NCBI GenBank assembly: GCA_001414485.1
Contig: LLEY01000039.1
Location: 248,001-312,000 of the forward strand
Length of the DNA stretch: 64,000 nt
Source: Calycina herbarum
Lineage: Eukaryota > Ascomycota > Leotiomycetes > Helotiales > Pezizellaceae
Reading direction: 5' to 3'
Positions 1-13,172 of this stretch are shown here, one piece after another (positions within the stretch are counted from its first letter, which is position 1; each line of letters starts with the position of its first letter). The translations under genes were made by a program, and so were the position numbers. Under the pieces are notes generated by a model. That model saw only the letters and a program-made list of their open reading frames with translations, was not told where the DNA came from and made no database searches.

Positions 1-1760
1 AACATCGTGATTGACTTTAGCTGTAGGGTGTTTAATGCTGCAGCTGCATATTGTCGGAGAATGGCAATGTATTGGAAGGTGCATGCATTCTGTCAGTAGT
101 TTAAGGTCGGACAAGTTCCTAAACCATTCTTGCGAGCCGCACTTGCACATACAGACGAAGATGGGATGTATTTTGGTACACAGTATTATGGCAGAAATGC
201 TGCCATTTCACTTTTAATTGTAGCACGACATACGTCTATTGATGCAGTGTAATATGCGGCTTACTTGGGTAAGGAAGGGGTTGCCATCAATATCATGGCG
301 TTGTTGTAACTTGACTGAAGAAACTTAAGAACTTGAAGTGAATAGGATGAATTGATAACCTTAGTCTAGTTTCGTTGATGCATATATCGTTTCGATTAGT
401 TCAAAGATAGGAAATGGCCGAAGAAACTCCCAGAACAAGTAGTTGAGTATATTTCCTACCCAAACCTACTAGGAAATGCATATGGAAAGGCGATATCTTT
501 CAAACCTAGGGGCGATCAAGCTATTATCAACCCGACAGTACCCCACAGAGGTTTCCCGGGTCCAGAACCTCCAAGGCTGCTGACATGCATATCAAAAACC
601 GGTATTATCTCCCCGGATATGCAGGCGTCCCGCATGGACAATAAAAGCGGCACTTGATACCTCCTCTCCAACCACCTGTAATATTATTGAACTAACAGCC
701 TATAAATCTAGTAAGAAAACAACTGTCTAAAGCTCTAGCGGTAATGAGCGTGGTTGTGCTTAGAAACACAGCTTAAGAATTCGAATTCTTCTATCATTTC
801 CCATAAGTCTAGAATATGAGCATTCTTGACTGCCGCTTTTCTTGTCAGCGGGCGAGTATACTATCTTCACCTTCCTGATGTAGACATCTTGAACCGCCAC
901 CAAACGCGTGGCTTTGGCATGGCGGGATTTCCGGCTACCACACACCATCACGAACTGGCTCGGATACTATTGAGGCTATCCAGTATTGGCGGGTGGTTTT
1001 ATTGGCTGCGGTCATTTCAGCCACTGCTTTACTAAATCGAAGATATTGGGTCAGAGTTCTAGTCGGCTGATCTGGTTTGTGGATTTTTACCAACCTCCTC
1101 TTTCTTCGCTTAATATCACTTTCTTGCTTTCTCGTCCTTTGAGAATTAATGGCGCACTCCCGGTGTTTTCTTTGCTTGCCTTACTACCTGGCACACCCTC
1201 CAGTATGATCAGCGTGCAAATTATAAGTCTCGTATTCGAGAATCTTTCTTTCCGTAGATTTCTTAGCGCGCAAAGTTGCATCTACTTTTCTTGCCTTTAA
1301 TTCCCCATGGGTAGCTCTGGGTATGAGAAATCGACCAAATGGCAACGGGTGGTTTCTCAATTCGGAGGCTGGTAGGTGAAGTGGAACTGCTCATGGAGTT
1401 ATCGGGACAATTGGTGACATCTTGCTTCTCTAGGGATATGTAGTAGCTATTTCCTCAATTGGGTCTCAATACAAAGCACGGCATAACTTTTCCTCTATCG
1501 TTGAAGGGGTCGCTTAACCATGCTTTTCGAGTCATTTGGCTGTGCTCCTCTTAGAAGGGTTGGGAGATTTCAGACTGAATTGAGACTTGTTGTATATCCT
1601 CTCAACTTTACTACATTATTAGTTGAATTCTGATATTACTACCTTCATGAAGCAAATATCAGTGTACTGCTCAGCAAAAAGTCAATTCAATTTGAATCAG
1701 GTTCTCCGCCTTTGATATTTCAATTACTAGCCGCATACAAGTCATGTAAAAGAAACGATA
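1..1760. other. Moderate-GC stretch, no gene recognised
   Basis: This stretch has ordinary base composition and is not RIP-mutated. I looked on both strands for exons joined by GT-AG introns and for conserved protein motifs and found none I trust. The open frames present are short, for example 986-1300 on the plus strand and 1087-1281 on the minus strand. They overlap each other on opposite strands and have no recognisable composition or motif. It could be intergenic sequence or untranslated sequence of the gene remnant to its right. Confidence 0.4.
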
Positions 1761-2163
1761 TCAACAAAAATAACAGTAATAAGATTCATACCTATGACTT
1801 CTAAGCATATGGACCCCCTTCCTCATAATCATCAACTCTATACTCGGGTCCATCAACTGAATCTCTACCCGATGCATAAGTACAACCCCCGACAGCAGTG
1901 TCTGCAATAGTAAGCTTTCTAGTACCAACCGAGAAAAAGGCAAAGGTTTAAGAAGATACTTACAGGTCTCACAATAGAAGCTCTCTTGAAGGCATTATTT
2001 TGTACAGTTTGAATCTCGGCATTTATAATCGGAAAGGGCATCTAGAAATACCAAATAAACAACCAAGGCATAGTAGGAGATGAATTAGTATTGAAATACT
2101 TACGTGTGATACAACCCGACCGATCAGTCTCTTTTGCCGTTGTACATTCTTTTTAAGAGCATT
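1761..2163 (-). pseudogene. 3' remnant of an intron-containing gene cut off by the RIP island
   Basis: Three short blocks on the minus strand read as consecutive exons in one phase-0 frame: 2104-2163 (20 codons), 1964-2041 (26 codons) and 1901 down to a stop at about 1761. They are separated by two introns of exactly 62 nt (2042-2103 and 1902-1963), both starting GTAAGTAT. The first contains TACTAAT as a likely branch site. Read through, the protein contains RQKRLIGRVVSH, MPFPIINAEIQ and NNAFKRASIV. I do not recognise the family. Upstream of 2163 there is an acceptor-like ACATAG and then AT-rich sequence with no readable coding frame, so the 5' part is deleted or mutated away. The last exon may instead splice at a GTATGA near 1781 and stop soon after. 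The matching intron lengths and the phase agreement are the main support. Confidence 0.4.
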
Positions 2164-3046
2164 CTATGTCTTTTTTTAGCTCTAGATACTAATTAATATA
2201 GTAAGTAAAGCTTAAAACTCTAAGCCTTCTTTTCTAAGGAATTAAGATAATATATAAGATATTCTTAAAGGAACTCTTTAAATATTAAGGAATTTATTAA
2301 CGAAAAAGATATTATTATATTATTACCTAGTAAGTTAAGAAAGACAAGTAAATCAGCCGCTCTAGTAATACTATTAAAGTCTTTAAAGATACTAGTAACT
2401 CTAGCTTTAGATTAATACTTTTAACCTAGGATTATACTAAGAACCTTAAGCTAATAAGTACTAAGTTAATTGAATTAAAGAGCTTCTATAGAGATATATA
2501 CTATAACGTTACTATAAGAGTTTAATTTATTATCTACTAAGTATAAGAAGCCTATCTTATAACTATATTATAACCGAATATAACAGTTTATACCTGAAGA
2601 GTACTCGGTCTACTAATCTTCGTACGAAGCGTAATCTTACGTAACTTCACGTGACCCTAGGAACCACCTCGGTAATTACCTCGATAGATACGTAGATCTA
2701 TAACAAAAGGTATAACAAGAGTTATAGCGAGACTTTAGAAACTTCAGCTACTTACAGCTTATATATACTATAACGAAAGCTATAACAAAGAGCTATAAAC
2801 GAGACTTCTACTTAGAAGCCTCGACGTAAGAAGTTCTACGTATAAAACCTCTTTTCTCGTACGTAGAATAAACTTACCTTCTTAGTTAATTCTTCTTATA
2901 ATAAAGATAACCTTATCTATTAACCTCTTTATATTCGGCTTATAATATTAGAATTAACTTATCCTCTCTTATATTTACTTATCAAGCACGTCGATCGAAC
3001 TATATATAGTAGATCCTTCGAACCTTTCTTATATATATAGTATAAG

Positions 3047-3154
3047 TACGAAAATTCTTTATAATTAAGATATAAGGTCTTATACGAAAATCCTTTATAG
3101 TTAAGATATAAGGTCTTATATGAAAATCCTTTATAGTTAAAATACACGGTTTTA
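3047..3154. repeat. 36-bp tandem repeat, three copies
   Basis: Three consecutive 36-bp units start at 3047, 3083 and 3119, each beginning TAYGAAAATYCTTTAT. They differ mostly by C/T and G/A changes, as expected if RIP acted on an existing array. An apparent 12-residue protein repeat on the minus strand is a by-product of this period. Confidence 0.85.
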
Positions 3155-3166
3155 TACGAATATAAC

Positions 3167-3238
3167 AGTCTAAAGTATATAATAGACGACTATAAATACG
3201 ATAGTCTAAAGTATATAATAGATAACTATAAATATAAC
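3167..3238. repeat. 36-bp tandem repeat, two copies
   Basis: Two consecutive units of 36 bp begin AGTCTAAAGTATATAATAGA at 3167 and 3203. The period equals that of the array just upstream, but the sequence differs. Confidence 0.8.
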
Positions 3239-3509
3239 AAAAGATATAAATTTAGCAGACGTATAGAGACCTACATAAGGACCTCCGTAGTAGTTAATAG
3301 ACATGTTTAACTAGTAGTAGTAAGAGATATAGCTTTAATAGCTAAACTTTCTAGCTATTAAGAAAAAGCTCTTATAAGGTTTAAAGAAAGACTTTCTTCT
3401 TCTAACCTTCTATAACCTACGCCTACGTCTACCTCGACACTAGTATTAGTTATAAATACTAATTATAAGCTAAAATACTACCTTTTATACTTAGAAAGAT
3501 ATAATAGAA

Positions 3510-6500
3510 TATTACGAATCACGTTATACGTAATAAGTAGTTTAGACAGCGCTCTAATAGAATAAGATATAATATCTAGGAAATAGAAGGTAACGCTGAA
3601 GAGAATTAGTAATATAAAGATATTTAGATATTCTAGGATTTCACTATTAGATAACCGTTGAAAGTTATATAGTAGATTCTCTTAGATTCTATAAAGGATC
3701 TATAGAGATCTAGAGATCTAGGCTTATATAGAAATCTAGAGATCTAGGCTTATATAGGGATCTAGGTAGTATAAAGGGTTTTATATAAGACTAGTACGTC
3801 TACTATTAGATAGAAGCTTTATACTTAAGTTTAGTTATTAATCTTATTATCTAGTTTAATATCTTTAATATAAGTAACGAGTTTACTTCTAAGTAAATAT
3901 ACTAGCGTATCTATACTTCTTACCTATATACTAACCTTCGAGACTTAGTTACCTTTGTTTAGTTTATATAGAGTTTTATTATACTTTAAGCACCTACTTA
4001 GAAGTTTAGTTACTATAGCTCTAGTAACCTTCGCCGCCGCCGCTACTAGTCTAAATACTAGTCGAGTTAACGTTATAAGAATATCTAGAAGTACTATTAA
4101 AGGAACACCTGCTAGTATATAATCAGCTAGGAATAACAACAACGTTAGTATACTAGACGCCTCCGAGCTCTATAAGGTTAAAGTACTTAAGTCTATTAAA
4201 GTTAAAATACTAGACACGTATTATAGAAAGCGTAAGAAACTTAACTCGTTTCTTCTTTAAATAGATATCTACTTTTACTTTAACTTAGATAAGTTTAAAG
4301 GTAATTATAATTTATAAACTATCTTCGCTATCTTCTACTTAAGAGGATTAGTATTAGAATAGGCTTAGCTATATTTAGAGGATTTCTTTAAAAACGAGAA
4401 TAAAGATAGAAAGATAGAATTAACTAAGATTATATTTAAATCTTAGAGAGGATTTAAGATAACTATTAGAAAAGTCTTTAGAGACTTCAACGTAATCTAA
4501 ACTACTATATATAAGCTTTTAGATTTATACTAAACTAGATTAGTAATAGATTATACTAATAAATTCTAATATTATAAAACAAAGTCGAGATAGAATACTA
4601 TCGCTCTTATAGAACTCTTTTATAGAAGATTAAAAGTATATATCTGTAAGAAGATAGCTAAATAAAATATATAATTTTAAACTATTATAGATATAATAGA
4701 AGAGGTCGTCTAATTAGATAACCGTCTATATAAATTTAGAAAGAGTAACTATAAGTATAGAGAAAAGAGTAAGAGGTTAGAAAAGTAGAAGCACGTCTAT
4801 ACTAATAAATATAGTAAGAAGGTAAATACTATATAGAAAAGAACCTTTTTAGAGAAAGAAGAACTTTCTTAGAAAGAGCGAAATCGTCGACGTAAGTAGA
4901 ACTTATATTATAACTATAGCCTTTCTAGCTATAGAGTAAATAAGTATAATAAGAAGAAAGACTCTAAAAGAAAGAGACAGGTTAATACTACTATTTAAAA
5001 AGAAGTAGCTTTACTTAATAAAATTAAACTTATAGATACTAAGCTTAAAGCTAGAGGTTATAGTATATAGATTAAAATAGATACTTTAAATATAGCTATA
5101 GGTGTTATATACTTAGAACTAAGTGAAATTAGGTTATAAGCTAGAAGAGTATAAGATACTAATAATAATAGAGATCTACTTCTTAAAGAGTATTATAATA
5201 CTCGATTAGAAATAAAGTATAAATTACCTCTTTAAATAGAATATAAATTACTACTATTAACTAGTTTCTTAGAATTATTAGATTTATCTGCTAGATTAGA
5301 AGAAGAAGTTAGAAATGTTAGTCTAGAAGTTAAGAAAACCTAGGCTTTTACTAGAATATTCGAATAAGAGAATTAATAGACGTATATAGATAACTAGAAA
5401 CCCGATTTCTAGAACTCTTATACTACTTAGAGTATTAAACCTACTCTATTAGTAACGTATACTGTTACTAGAGTAGACTCTAAGTTAATAACTATAGTTA
5501 GCCTAATTATAAGCTAAGAAACTATTAAGTTTAAAGAATCTAAACATAGTTAAAGATAAATTAAGATATCTAGTTATTCTAAAGTAGAAGATATATAGAC
5601 TATTATAGACCTTTAAGAGGAAACTAGCTTATAATAATAATAGAGCTCTAAGGACTTTATAGAATAACTGAAACCTAGTTTCTTAGGTACGTTACCTAAG
5701 GAAACGATACTAGAAATAGGAGGCTAATACGCTATAGTTGCTTTAGTTAGATATATTAGAGTAATATTTAAGAAACGTAGAACTAAAAAATTATTTAGTA
5801 TAATCTTTTAAGAAATAAACTAATATAATATAGACTAAGAAACAGAGATAGTATAGATAGAACTTTACTATCTAATAGTTAGAGAATTATAGTCTATTAA
5901 AACGATAAATAGAACTATAGCTAAATAGATATAATATTACCTAAGAGCTATATCTAACTAGTCTATAGAAAAACAGTTTATTAGAACTTTACTAGAACTA
6001 GAATAAACTATAGAATATAGATTAATATATAAGATAGTTTCTATAGATTTAGAAAAAATAACTTTTATCTTAAAATCTAGTAGAAAAAACATAGATAAAG
6101 AAAGATTTATAGTATAATTTATAAAGAATAAATTAAACGCTATCTCTAAAGAAAATAAGTTAATTATAACTATAAAAATATAAGAGAAGGAACTCTAAGT
6201 TATAATTAACTCTAGAATAATAGGTAATTTCCTATCCTCGTTAGCTTTAAAGAAGCTAAACGTTCTAATTAAAGGTATAAGACTATACTACTTAGAGGTA
6301 GTTAATAGAACAGACGTTATATACTAAAATAGAATTATTAATTAGTAAACTATTCTAATAAAAGTTAATATTAGAGAATACTACTTAGATATATAATTTA
6401 ATATTATTAAAATAGGAAGTAAGAAAGTAATACTTAGTATACTATAGATTTAAGAATATAATCTAGATATTAACTAAAAAGCTTAAATAATAACCTTTAG

Positions 6501-6636
6501 TTAATATAAATATATAAGTTTATATTTATAACTATAAAGCTAGAACGAGGTTAGCGCTACCTCTTCTAACGTGTTTAGACACCTAGTCTAGAGTCCTCTA
6601 TAGATTAGTAGAAAAGCTAATAACGAAATACCTATA
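3510..6636 (+). mobile_element. Truncated Ty3-like LTR retrotransposon (LTR, gag, protease)
   Basis: The left LTR begins near 3510 (TATTACGAATCACG, a RIP form of TGTTATAAATCACG) and ends near 3985. It is recognised because the same sequence lies inverted at 7258-7720. Gag-like sequence follows, with a degraded CCHC knuckle near 4906-4950 in which tyrosine codons replace cysteine and histidine. Protease-like sequence follows near 6220-6300. At 6489-6636 it matches, inverted, the 11050-11190 part of the second copy, and it stops exactly at a TA where a Fot1-like element begins. The reverse transcriptase part is missing. Stops are frequent, so it is not coding. Confidence 0.7.
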
Positions 6637-7255
6637 ACGTGGTTTATTACTAAGTTAGTAATATTACCGAGTTAGTAATTTTTCCTTAGTATTAAACTTT
6701 GAATATTAATAAATCAACTATAATATATTAAAGTAACTAAATCTAATCGGAATCTAATAAACTAGATATATCTACAGCTTCTTAACAAGTTCGTATATTA
6801 TAACTAGCTTTTCTACACATTCTATAGTATTACCTAGACAGCTGCCTCTTCTTATAACTACTCTCCGCCGTACGTATATCGCGTCGTACCTGCTTATCTA
6901 TATCCTTTTAAGCTATAATATCTTAGGTATCTTTTACTATAAGTGTACTCTCTTAATAGACACGAGCCTTTTTAGCTCTTCGGCGTTTACTTAGAGCTTT
7001 ATTAGCTACTTAAAAAGTACGTACCTTAGTAAACAGTAGAGTTATCTTATAAGCTATTCGCTTTATACTTTTAGCTAATATAGTAACTGTCTTAAAAAGT
7101 AGAGTTAGCGAGCTCTCTTAGTAATAGATAATCCGATTTCGAACAAGGGTTATTTATAAGAGAGCTTTAGTTAGGTTAGAAGAAGTCTAAGAGACCTAAG
7201 AGTAGCTGTTAGCTATAGAGAGTCTAGAGAGAGTTAGAGTCTGTAACTTTACGTT
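6637..7255 (-). mobile_element. Fot1/pogo-like DNA transposon fragment
   Basis: It starts with the terminal sequence ACGTGGTTTATTACTAAG directly after a TA (6635-6636) inside the retrotransposon to its left. On the minus strand it then carries the C-terminal third of a transposase, including the Lys/Arg-rich RAKKTRV-like segment (near 6960-6990). That segment is shared with the other Fot1-like elements in this window. Similarity to those elements stops near 7250-7260, where an LTR begins, so the rest of the transposase and the right terminal repeat are absent. Confidence 0.7.
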
Positions 7256-7257
7256 AA

Positions 7258-10200
7258 GTATAACGAAACTTAAACGAACTAAACAAAGATAACTAAGTCT
7301 CGAAGGTTAGTATATAGGTAAGAAGTACAGATACGCCGGGTTGTTTACTTAGAAGTGAACTCGTTACTTATATTAAATATATTAAATAAGATAATAAGAT
7401 TAATAACTAAAGTTAAGTACGAAGCTCCTATCTAATAGTAGATGTACTAGTCTTATATAGAACCTTCGTTTATATTTAAAGTCCTACTTAGTAGAAGTCC
7501 CGAAGATAGAGTCTAACTCTATTTCTAGGGCTCTCTAAAACTAGACTCTATTACCTAACTACTCTTAACCGAGTTATATAATATAACTATAATAAGATCC
7601 TAGGATTGTATATTCTACTACTTTTAATCCTTTCTTCCTTTTAGGGTTATAATAGTGCTTGTCCTATTAGAGCGTCGCCTAGACTTTACTTTGTTACGTG
7701 CTAGTACGTGATTTATAACACTATCTCTCTCTTAGCCTAGTATGTCTCTATACTAGAATATAAACTAAAATATGTTATTAGAAAGATATTAACCTTCCTT
7801 TCTATATAATATGTCCTCTTTATATATAAAACGAAAAGAGCGTCTAGCTCTTACTATATATATTAAATCTATATAACGACTAGTAATAATCTATTCTTTT
7901 TATTATAAACAGTCTCGTCGATGTTTTCTAGAGCTCTTAAAGTCCTCTTGTTATTCTAAGTATATTTAGTTAAAAAGGTCTTATAATAGCTCTAGTTACT
8001 TCGACGTTCCTCCTTCTAGGCCTTGAAAACCTATATGTCGATTTTTCTTTAGCTCTATATATAAACAATTCTCTATTACTCCTCTAAGTCCTCTACCTTT
8101 AAGTCCTCTTCTTAAGTTCTCTTTTGCCTAGTTTCCTACCTTTGAGATAGCTTCTTTTGTTAAATAGATACTTTCTAATAATATATCCTTATCTAACCCT
8201 AGTCCTAAGTTCTAGGTAGCTTTAGGTTTTATTAGTAGAACTTCTAAAGTTCTTTTAAGTAATAGTTAAGATTACTTTTTAGTTTTTAAGTATTCTTTAA
8301 ATATAGGTAATTTAATTATTTAACTAAATACTTAACTTATCTTCTAATAAGTTTATAGTTAAGAATCCTCTTAACTTTATACTTAGTATTTAGGTTTACT
8401 AGTTGAATTTCTATAAGTAGAGCTAGTAGTACTTCTAGTAGTACTGGTTTAAGTAAGGATATATAGAATACTAGGTAGATGTTTATTATCCTTAGTAGTA
8501 CTAATTTATAATTTAAAGGTCTCTTAACTCGTTTAATTTTAAATAGTCTAAGTTTTTTATAATCTAGTTTATTACTTAGTCTTTTTATATTAATATTCTT
8601 TTATACTAAGTAGACTTTATCTCCCTCTTTTAGTATTAGCTTCTAACTATATTATTTATTATAGTAGTATATATTTCTTTTAGCTATAAATTACAAATCT
8701 TTTATAAGTTCCTTATATAGCTCTTTAATTTTCGAGACGTAAATATAAGTAAGTTGGTTATTAATAGTTATAGATAGCAGTTCTTAATATATTAATAATT
8801 TATATTTAAAATTAGCGTAGAATAGTATAATAAGTGTTATTTCTATTACTAAGCTATTATAGGTAAACTATGTTAAAGGTAGTAGTTCTACTTAGTTATT
8901 TTACTAGTAGTTTATATAACAACGAAGGTATATTTCTACTACTTAGTTAATACGTTTGTTTCCTCTATTTATCTAGAGGTAAAAAGCTGTAGAAAGTTTC
9001 CTTTTTATACTTAATCGTTTTATAAGAGTAATCTAAAATTTTAAGGTAAAGAGCTTGTCTCTATCTAAGAGTATTTCTTTAGATAGTCTATATCTTAAGA
9101 CTACTTCTCTAAGGAATATAAATACTAATTCCTTAGCTATACTTAACTCTATATATACTATTAGAATTATATACTTTATAAGTTATTTTATAATAACTAG
9201 GATTATGTTATATTTAACTCTTATTATTAGATCTTTAGATTTTAGTAATTTAATAATAAAATCTATAGATATTAATTTCTAAGGTATTTATAGTATTAGA
9301 GTAGTGTTTATCTATCTATAAGGTGTATAGTAGAAGGCCTTATTCCTAGTATAGGTATTATATTCTACTATCACTTCCTTAACTATTATAGTAGTATTAT
9401 CTTATCCTCTAAAGAGTTCTATGAATTCCTTAGTATTTATAAGCGGGCGTAGTATAGTATTCTTATATAAACTCCTTTATATATAAGCTAGGAACCTATA
9501 GTTTCCCTTTTATATATAAGTTATAACCCTTATTTATATTTTAAATTTTATCTATCTAAATGTTATTTATTACTACTATTTTATATATAGTAGATACTAA
9601 GTCTTTATTTTTAAGAGTTTTTAAGATTATAATATTTTTATACTTCTTATCTCTTTTATATCTAGGTTTCTAGCTAAGAGTATTAGCTTAAGTATTTAAC
9701 GTTTCTTTTATATATTAAATAATAATATTAAATCTTCTTAATATCTTTAACTATTTAGCTAACTATCTAGTTATAAGTTCCTTAGTTATTATAAATATCT
9801 TAAGATTCTTATAGTTAGATAAAACTATAACTTAGTATTTTATTAGTTATAAATAAATTCTCTAGTATTCTAAAGCTAGTACTATAGTAAGTAATTCTTT
9901 ATTAAAAATACTATAGTTTTATTATACTAGATTAAATGTTTTAGAATAATATATAATAAGTATAAGTTTCTCTTTTCTATTTAGTTATAAGTAAATCGTA
10001 CCTACTAATATATCTAAAGCGTCTATTTTAATTATACTTAGTTTTTCTATATTAAAGTCGTATAAAATAGGTTTTTCTATAAACCTTGCTTTAATCTTTT
10101 AAAAAGCGTCCTTAGCCTATTTATTCTAAATAAATTTAATAGCTTTCTTAACTAGTACTATTATTAGTTTAGTAATCTTTATATAGTCTTATATAAACAG

Positions 10201-13172
10201 ATAATAGAAGTTTATAAATCTAAAGAAGGACTATATATCTTTTATATTCTCTAGTAATTTCTAGTTTAAAATATCTTAGATCTTTACTAGATCTATTTCT
10301 ATTTTCTCTAGGCTAAATACCTATCTTAAGAAAAGTGTCTAAGTTACTCTAAACTTATATTTTAAGAGTTTCAACTAAGAGTTTACTTTTATAAGTTATT
10401 ATAAAACTTCTTTAATATATCTCTTATATTCTTCTTCTTTTTCTAAGAAGATTAGGATATTATCTAGATAATAGATTACTATTATTTTTAGAAGATCTCT
10501 TAAAATATTATTATTTTACTTCTAATATATAGCTAGTATATTATAAAGTCTAAATAGTATAACTATATATTTATAAAGGTCTAATAATAAGACGAATACT
10601 GTCTTCTATTCGTCTCTAACTTTTATTTATATAAGTTTATAAGCGTTTTATTAATCTAGTTTTATAAACTATACTATCTTATCTAACTTATCTTATAAGT
10701 ATTAGCTAGGTAGTAGCAGATAAGCGTGCTTAACTATAGTATAATTTACTTCTTAGTAATTAATATATACTCTCCTATCTAAGTTGTTCTTTTTCTTAAT
10801 AATAAGTATATTTAAGGTAATTAGTAACTTAGATTTCCTAATATGTCTCTTCTTAATACCTTCTTTTATATAACTTTCTATTCTCTATAGGCTTTTCTAG
10901 TTATATAACCGAAGCTTCTACTTTAAGAGATAATAACCCTCTTTTAGTTTAATCTTATAATTCTATAAGTAATATTCTAGTAAAGCTTATAAGTCTTCTA
11001 GGTTTTTAAACAAAGCTTTAAATTCTTTATACTATATAGGTATTCCGTTATTAGCTATCTTACTAACCTATGAAGGACGTTAGACAAGGTGTTCTAGCGT
11101 CTTAGAAAAGGTAGTATTAACCTTATTCTAGCTTTATAGTTATAATTATAAACTTATATAATTATATTAATTAAAGGTTATTTTCTAAGCTTTCTAGTTA
11201 ATATCTAGATTATGTTCTTAAATCTATAGTATACTAAGTATCGCTTCCTTATTCTCTATTTTAATAATATCGAATTATATATCTAAGTAGTATCCTTTAA
11301 TAGTAATATTTATTAGAATAGTTTACTAATTAATAATTCTATCCTAGTATATAACGTCTATTCTGTTAACTACTCCTAGGCAGTATAGCCTTATACCTTT
11401 AATTAAGACGTTTAGCTTCTTCTAAGCTACTAGAGAAAAGGAGTTATCTATTACTCTAGAATTAATTAAGACTTAGAGTTCCTTTCCTCTTATCTTTACT
11501 ATTACTATAAGTTAATTCTCTCTAAATATAGTATTTAACTCTCTTATAGTCGTATAATTTTCTAGTTTAATATAATAAACCTTAAATCTTCTTTTACTAT
11601 TATCTTCTTTCTAAGAGCTTAAGAAGAATATTACTTTTTTATTATTAGAAAAAGCTACTTTATATACTAAACTATCTTCTACTATTCTCTTAAGTTCTAG
11701 AAGTATTCCTATAAAACGTCTTTTTATAGACTAGTCTAATAATACTCGTAGTTTATACTAAACCTATTTAATAGTTACTCTCTATAATATCTTAATAGTC
11801 TACTATTTACCTTTTATAAGTTAATAGAATTCCTAGATTAGGTTAGCTTAGGAGTCTACCTTAGTAACTCTAAATACCTGTTAATCTCCTAATTCTTTAA
11901 ATACTATTATAACTTCTTTTTTAACTCTTAATATCTAATATTTCTTATTAATTTCTAATTTATAGTCTTAACTAGGTAAGTAAGTAATTATGTCTAACTT
12001 TAGACATCTGTTATATTTATTAAATCCCTCTAAGTAATACTACTACTATTTAGCGGTATTATTCTTTAAATTAGTAACTGTCTATAGATCTCCCTTCTCT
12101 AGATAGTTGTTTAGTATTATCTATTCTAGTTCTAGCTCTTTAAACTTAATAGTTTCTTTGTTATTAATAGAGCTAACTATGGTTACTCGATCTTAATCGT
12201 TCCTTACTATCTTATAAGTAGTTAAGATAGTAGGATTAATTCCTTAAGTAGAATATAGACTCTAGAAATCAGGTTTCTATCCTTCTATATATATCTATCT
12301 ATTTCCTCTCTTAAAGGTCCTAATAAATACTTATATTTCCTCTTCTTTAGGTTTATATATTCTAAGATCTACCTTCGACAAGTTAGATTCTAACTCTAAT
12401 AACTCTAATAAACTTGTTAATAGTAGTAATTTATATTCTACTTAAAGAGGCAATTTATAATTCATTTTCAACTATATGTTATAATATTCTTTAAGTAATA
12501 GATCTCTATTATTATTAGTATCTTATACTCTACTAACTTATAACTTAATTTCTTTATTTAGCTATAAGTATATAACGCCTACTATTATATCTACAGCGTC
12601 TGTTTTAATTTGTATACTATATCCTCTAGCCTTAAGTTCCTTATTTATAAGTTTAATTTTTTCGAGTAATACTACTTCCTTATAGACCGTAGTGTTAATT
12701 CGTCTCTTCCTATTAGAGTCTTTCTTCTTACTATACTTATTTACTCTATAGCTAGAGAGGCTATAGTTATAATATAAGTTCTACTTATGTCGACGATTTC
12801 GCTTCTCCTAAGAAAGTCCTCCTTTCTTTAAAAAGGTTTTCTTCTATATAGTGTTTACCTTCTTACTATGTTTATTAGTATAAGAGTACTTCTACTTTCC
12901 TAACCTTTAACTCTTTTCCCTATATCTAAGGTTACTCTTCTTAAATTTATATAAGTAGTTATCTAGTTAAATAACTTCCTTAATTATACCTATAATAGTT
13001 AAGAATTATATATTCTACTTAGCTATTTCCTTATAGATATATACCTTTAATTCTTTATAAAAGAGTTTTATAAGAGTAATAGTATCCTATCCCGATTTCG
13101 TCTTATAATATTAAAATTTATTAGTATAGTCTATTACTAATCTAGTTTAGTATAAATCTAAAAGCTTATATA
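7258..13172 (-). mobile_element. Ty3-like LTR retrotransposon, 5' end missing
   Basis: On the minus strand, the 3' LTR lies at about 7258-7720 and is homologous to 3510-3985 in opposite orientation. Moving rightwards come integrase-like sequence (about 8-9.6 kb), RNase H and reverse transcriptase (YLDN-ILIF near 10455-10485, from YLDDILIF), protease (about 11.1-11.5 kb) and gag with a degraded CCHC knuckle near 12750-12790. The element is cut inside gag at 13172 by a complete Fot1-like transposon. Its 5' LTR and the start of gag are not seen on the far side. It is full of RIP stops. Confidence 0.75.

Larger units (their letters stand above)
2164..3509. other. AT-rich RIP sequence with short tandem repeats, no element assigned
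   Basis: I see no transposase or retroelement motif that I can assign here. The stretch holds two short tandem arrays, listed separately, and otherwise low-complexity TA-rich sequence. It may be an old element mutated beyond recognition, or the destroyed 5' part of the gene remnant on its left. Confidence 0.5.

Noticed and set aside
986..1300. 104-codon open frame on the plus strand
   Set aside because: It overlaps an antisense open frame of similar quality, has no recognisable domain, and shows no intron support.
2959..3147. Open frame encoding a 12-residue protein repeat
   Set aside because: It is a by-product of the 36-bp DNA tandem repeat (a multiple of three) in AT-rich sequence, with no start context or flanking exons.
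9055..9282. Open frame of 75 codons in the RIP island
   Set aside because: It lies antisense within the minus-strand retrotransposon's integrase region, its composition is Ile/Ser/Leu-rich from AT bias, and it has no motif.
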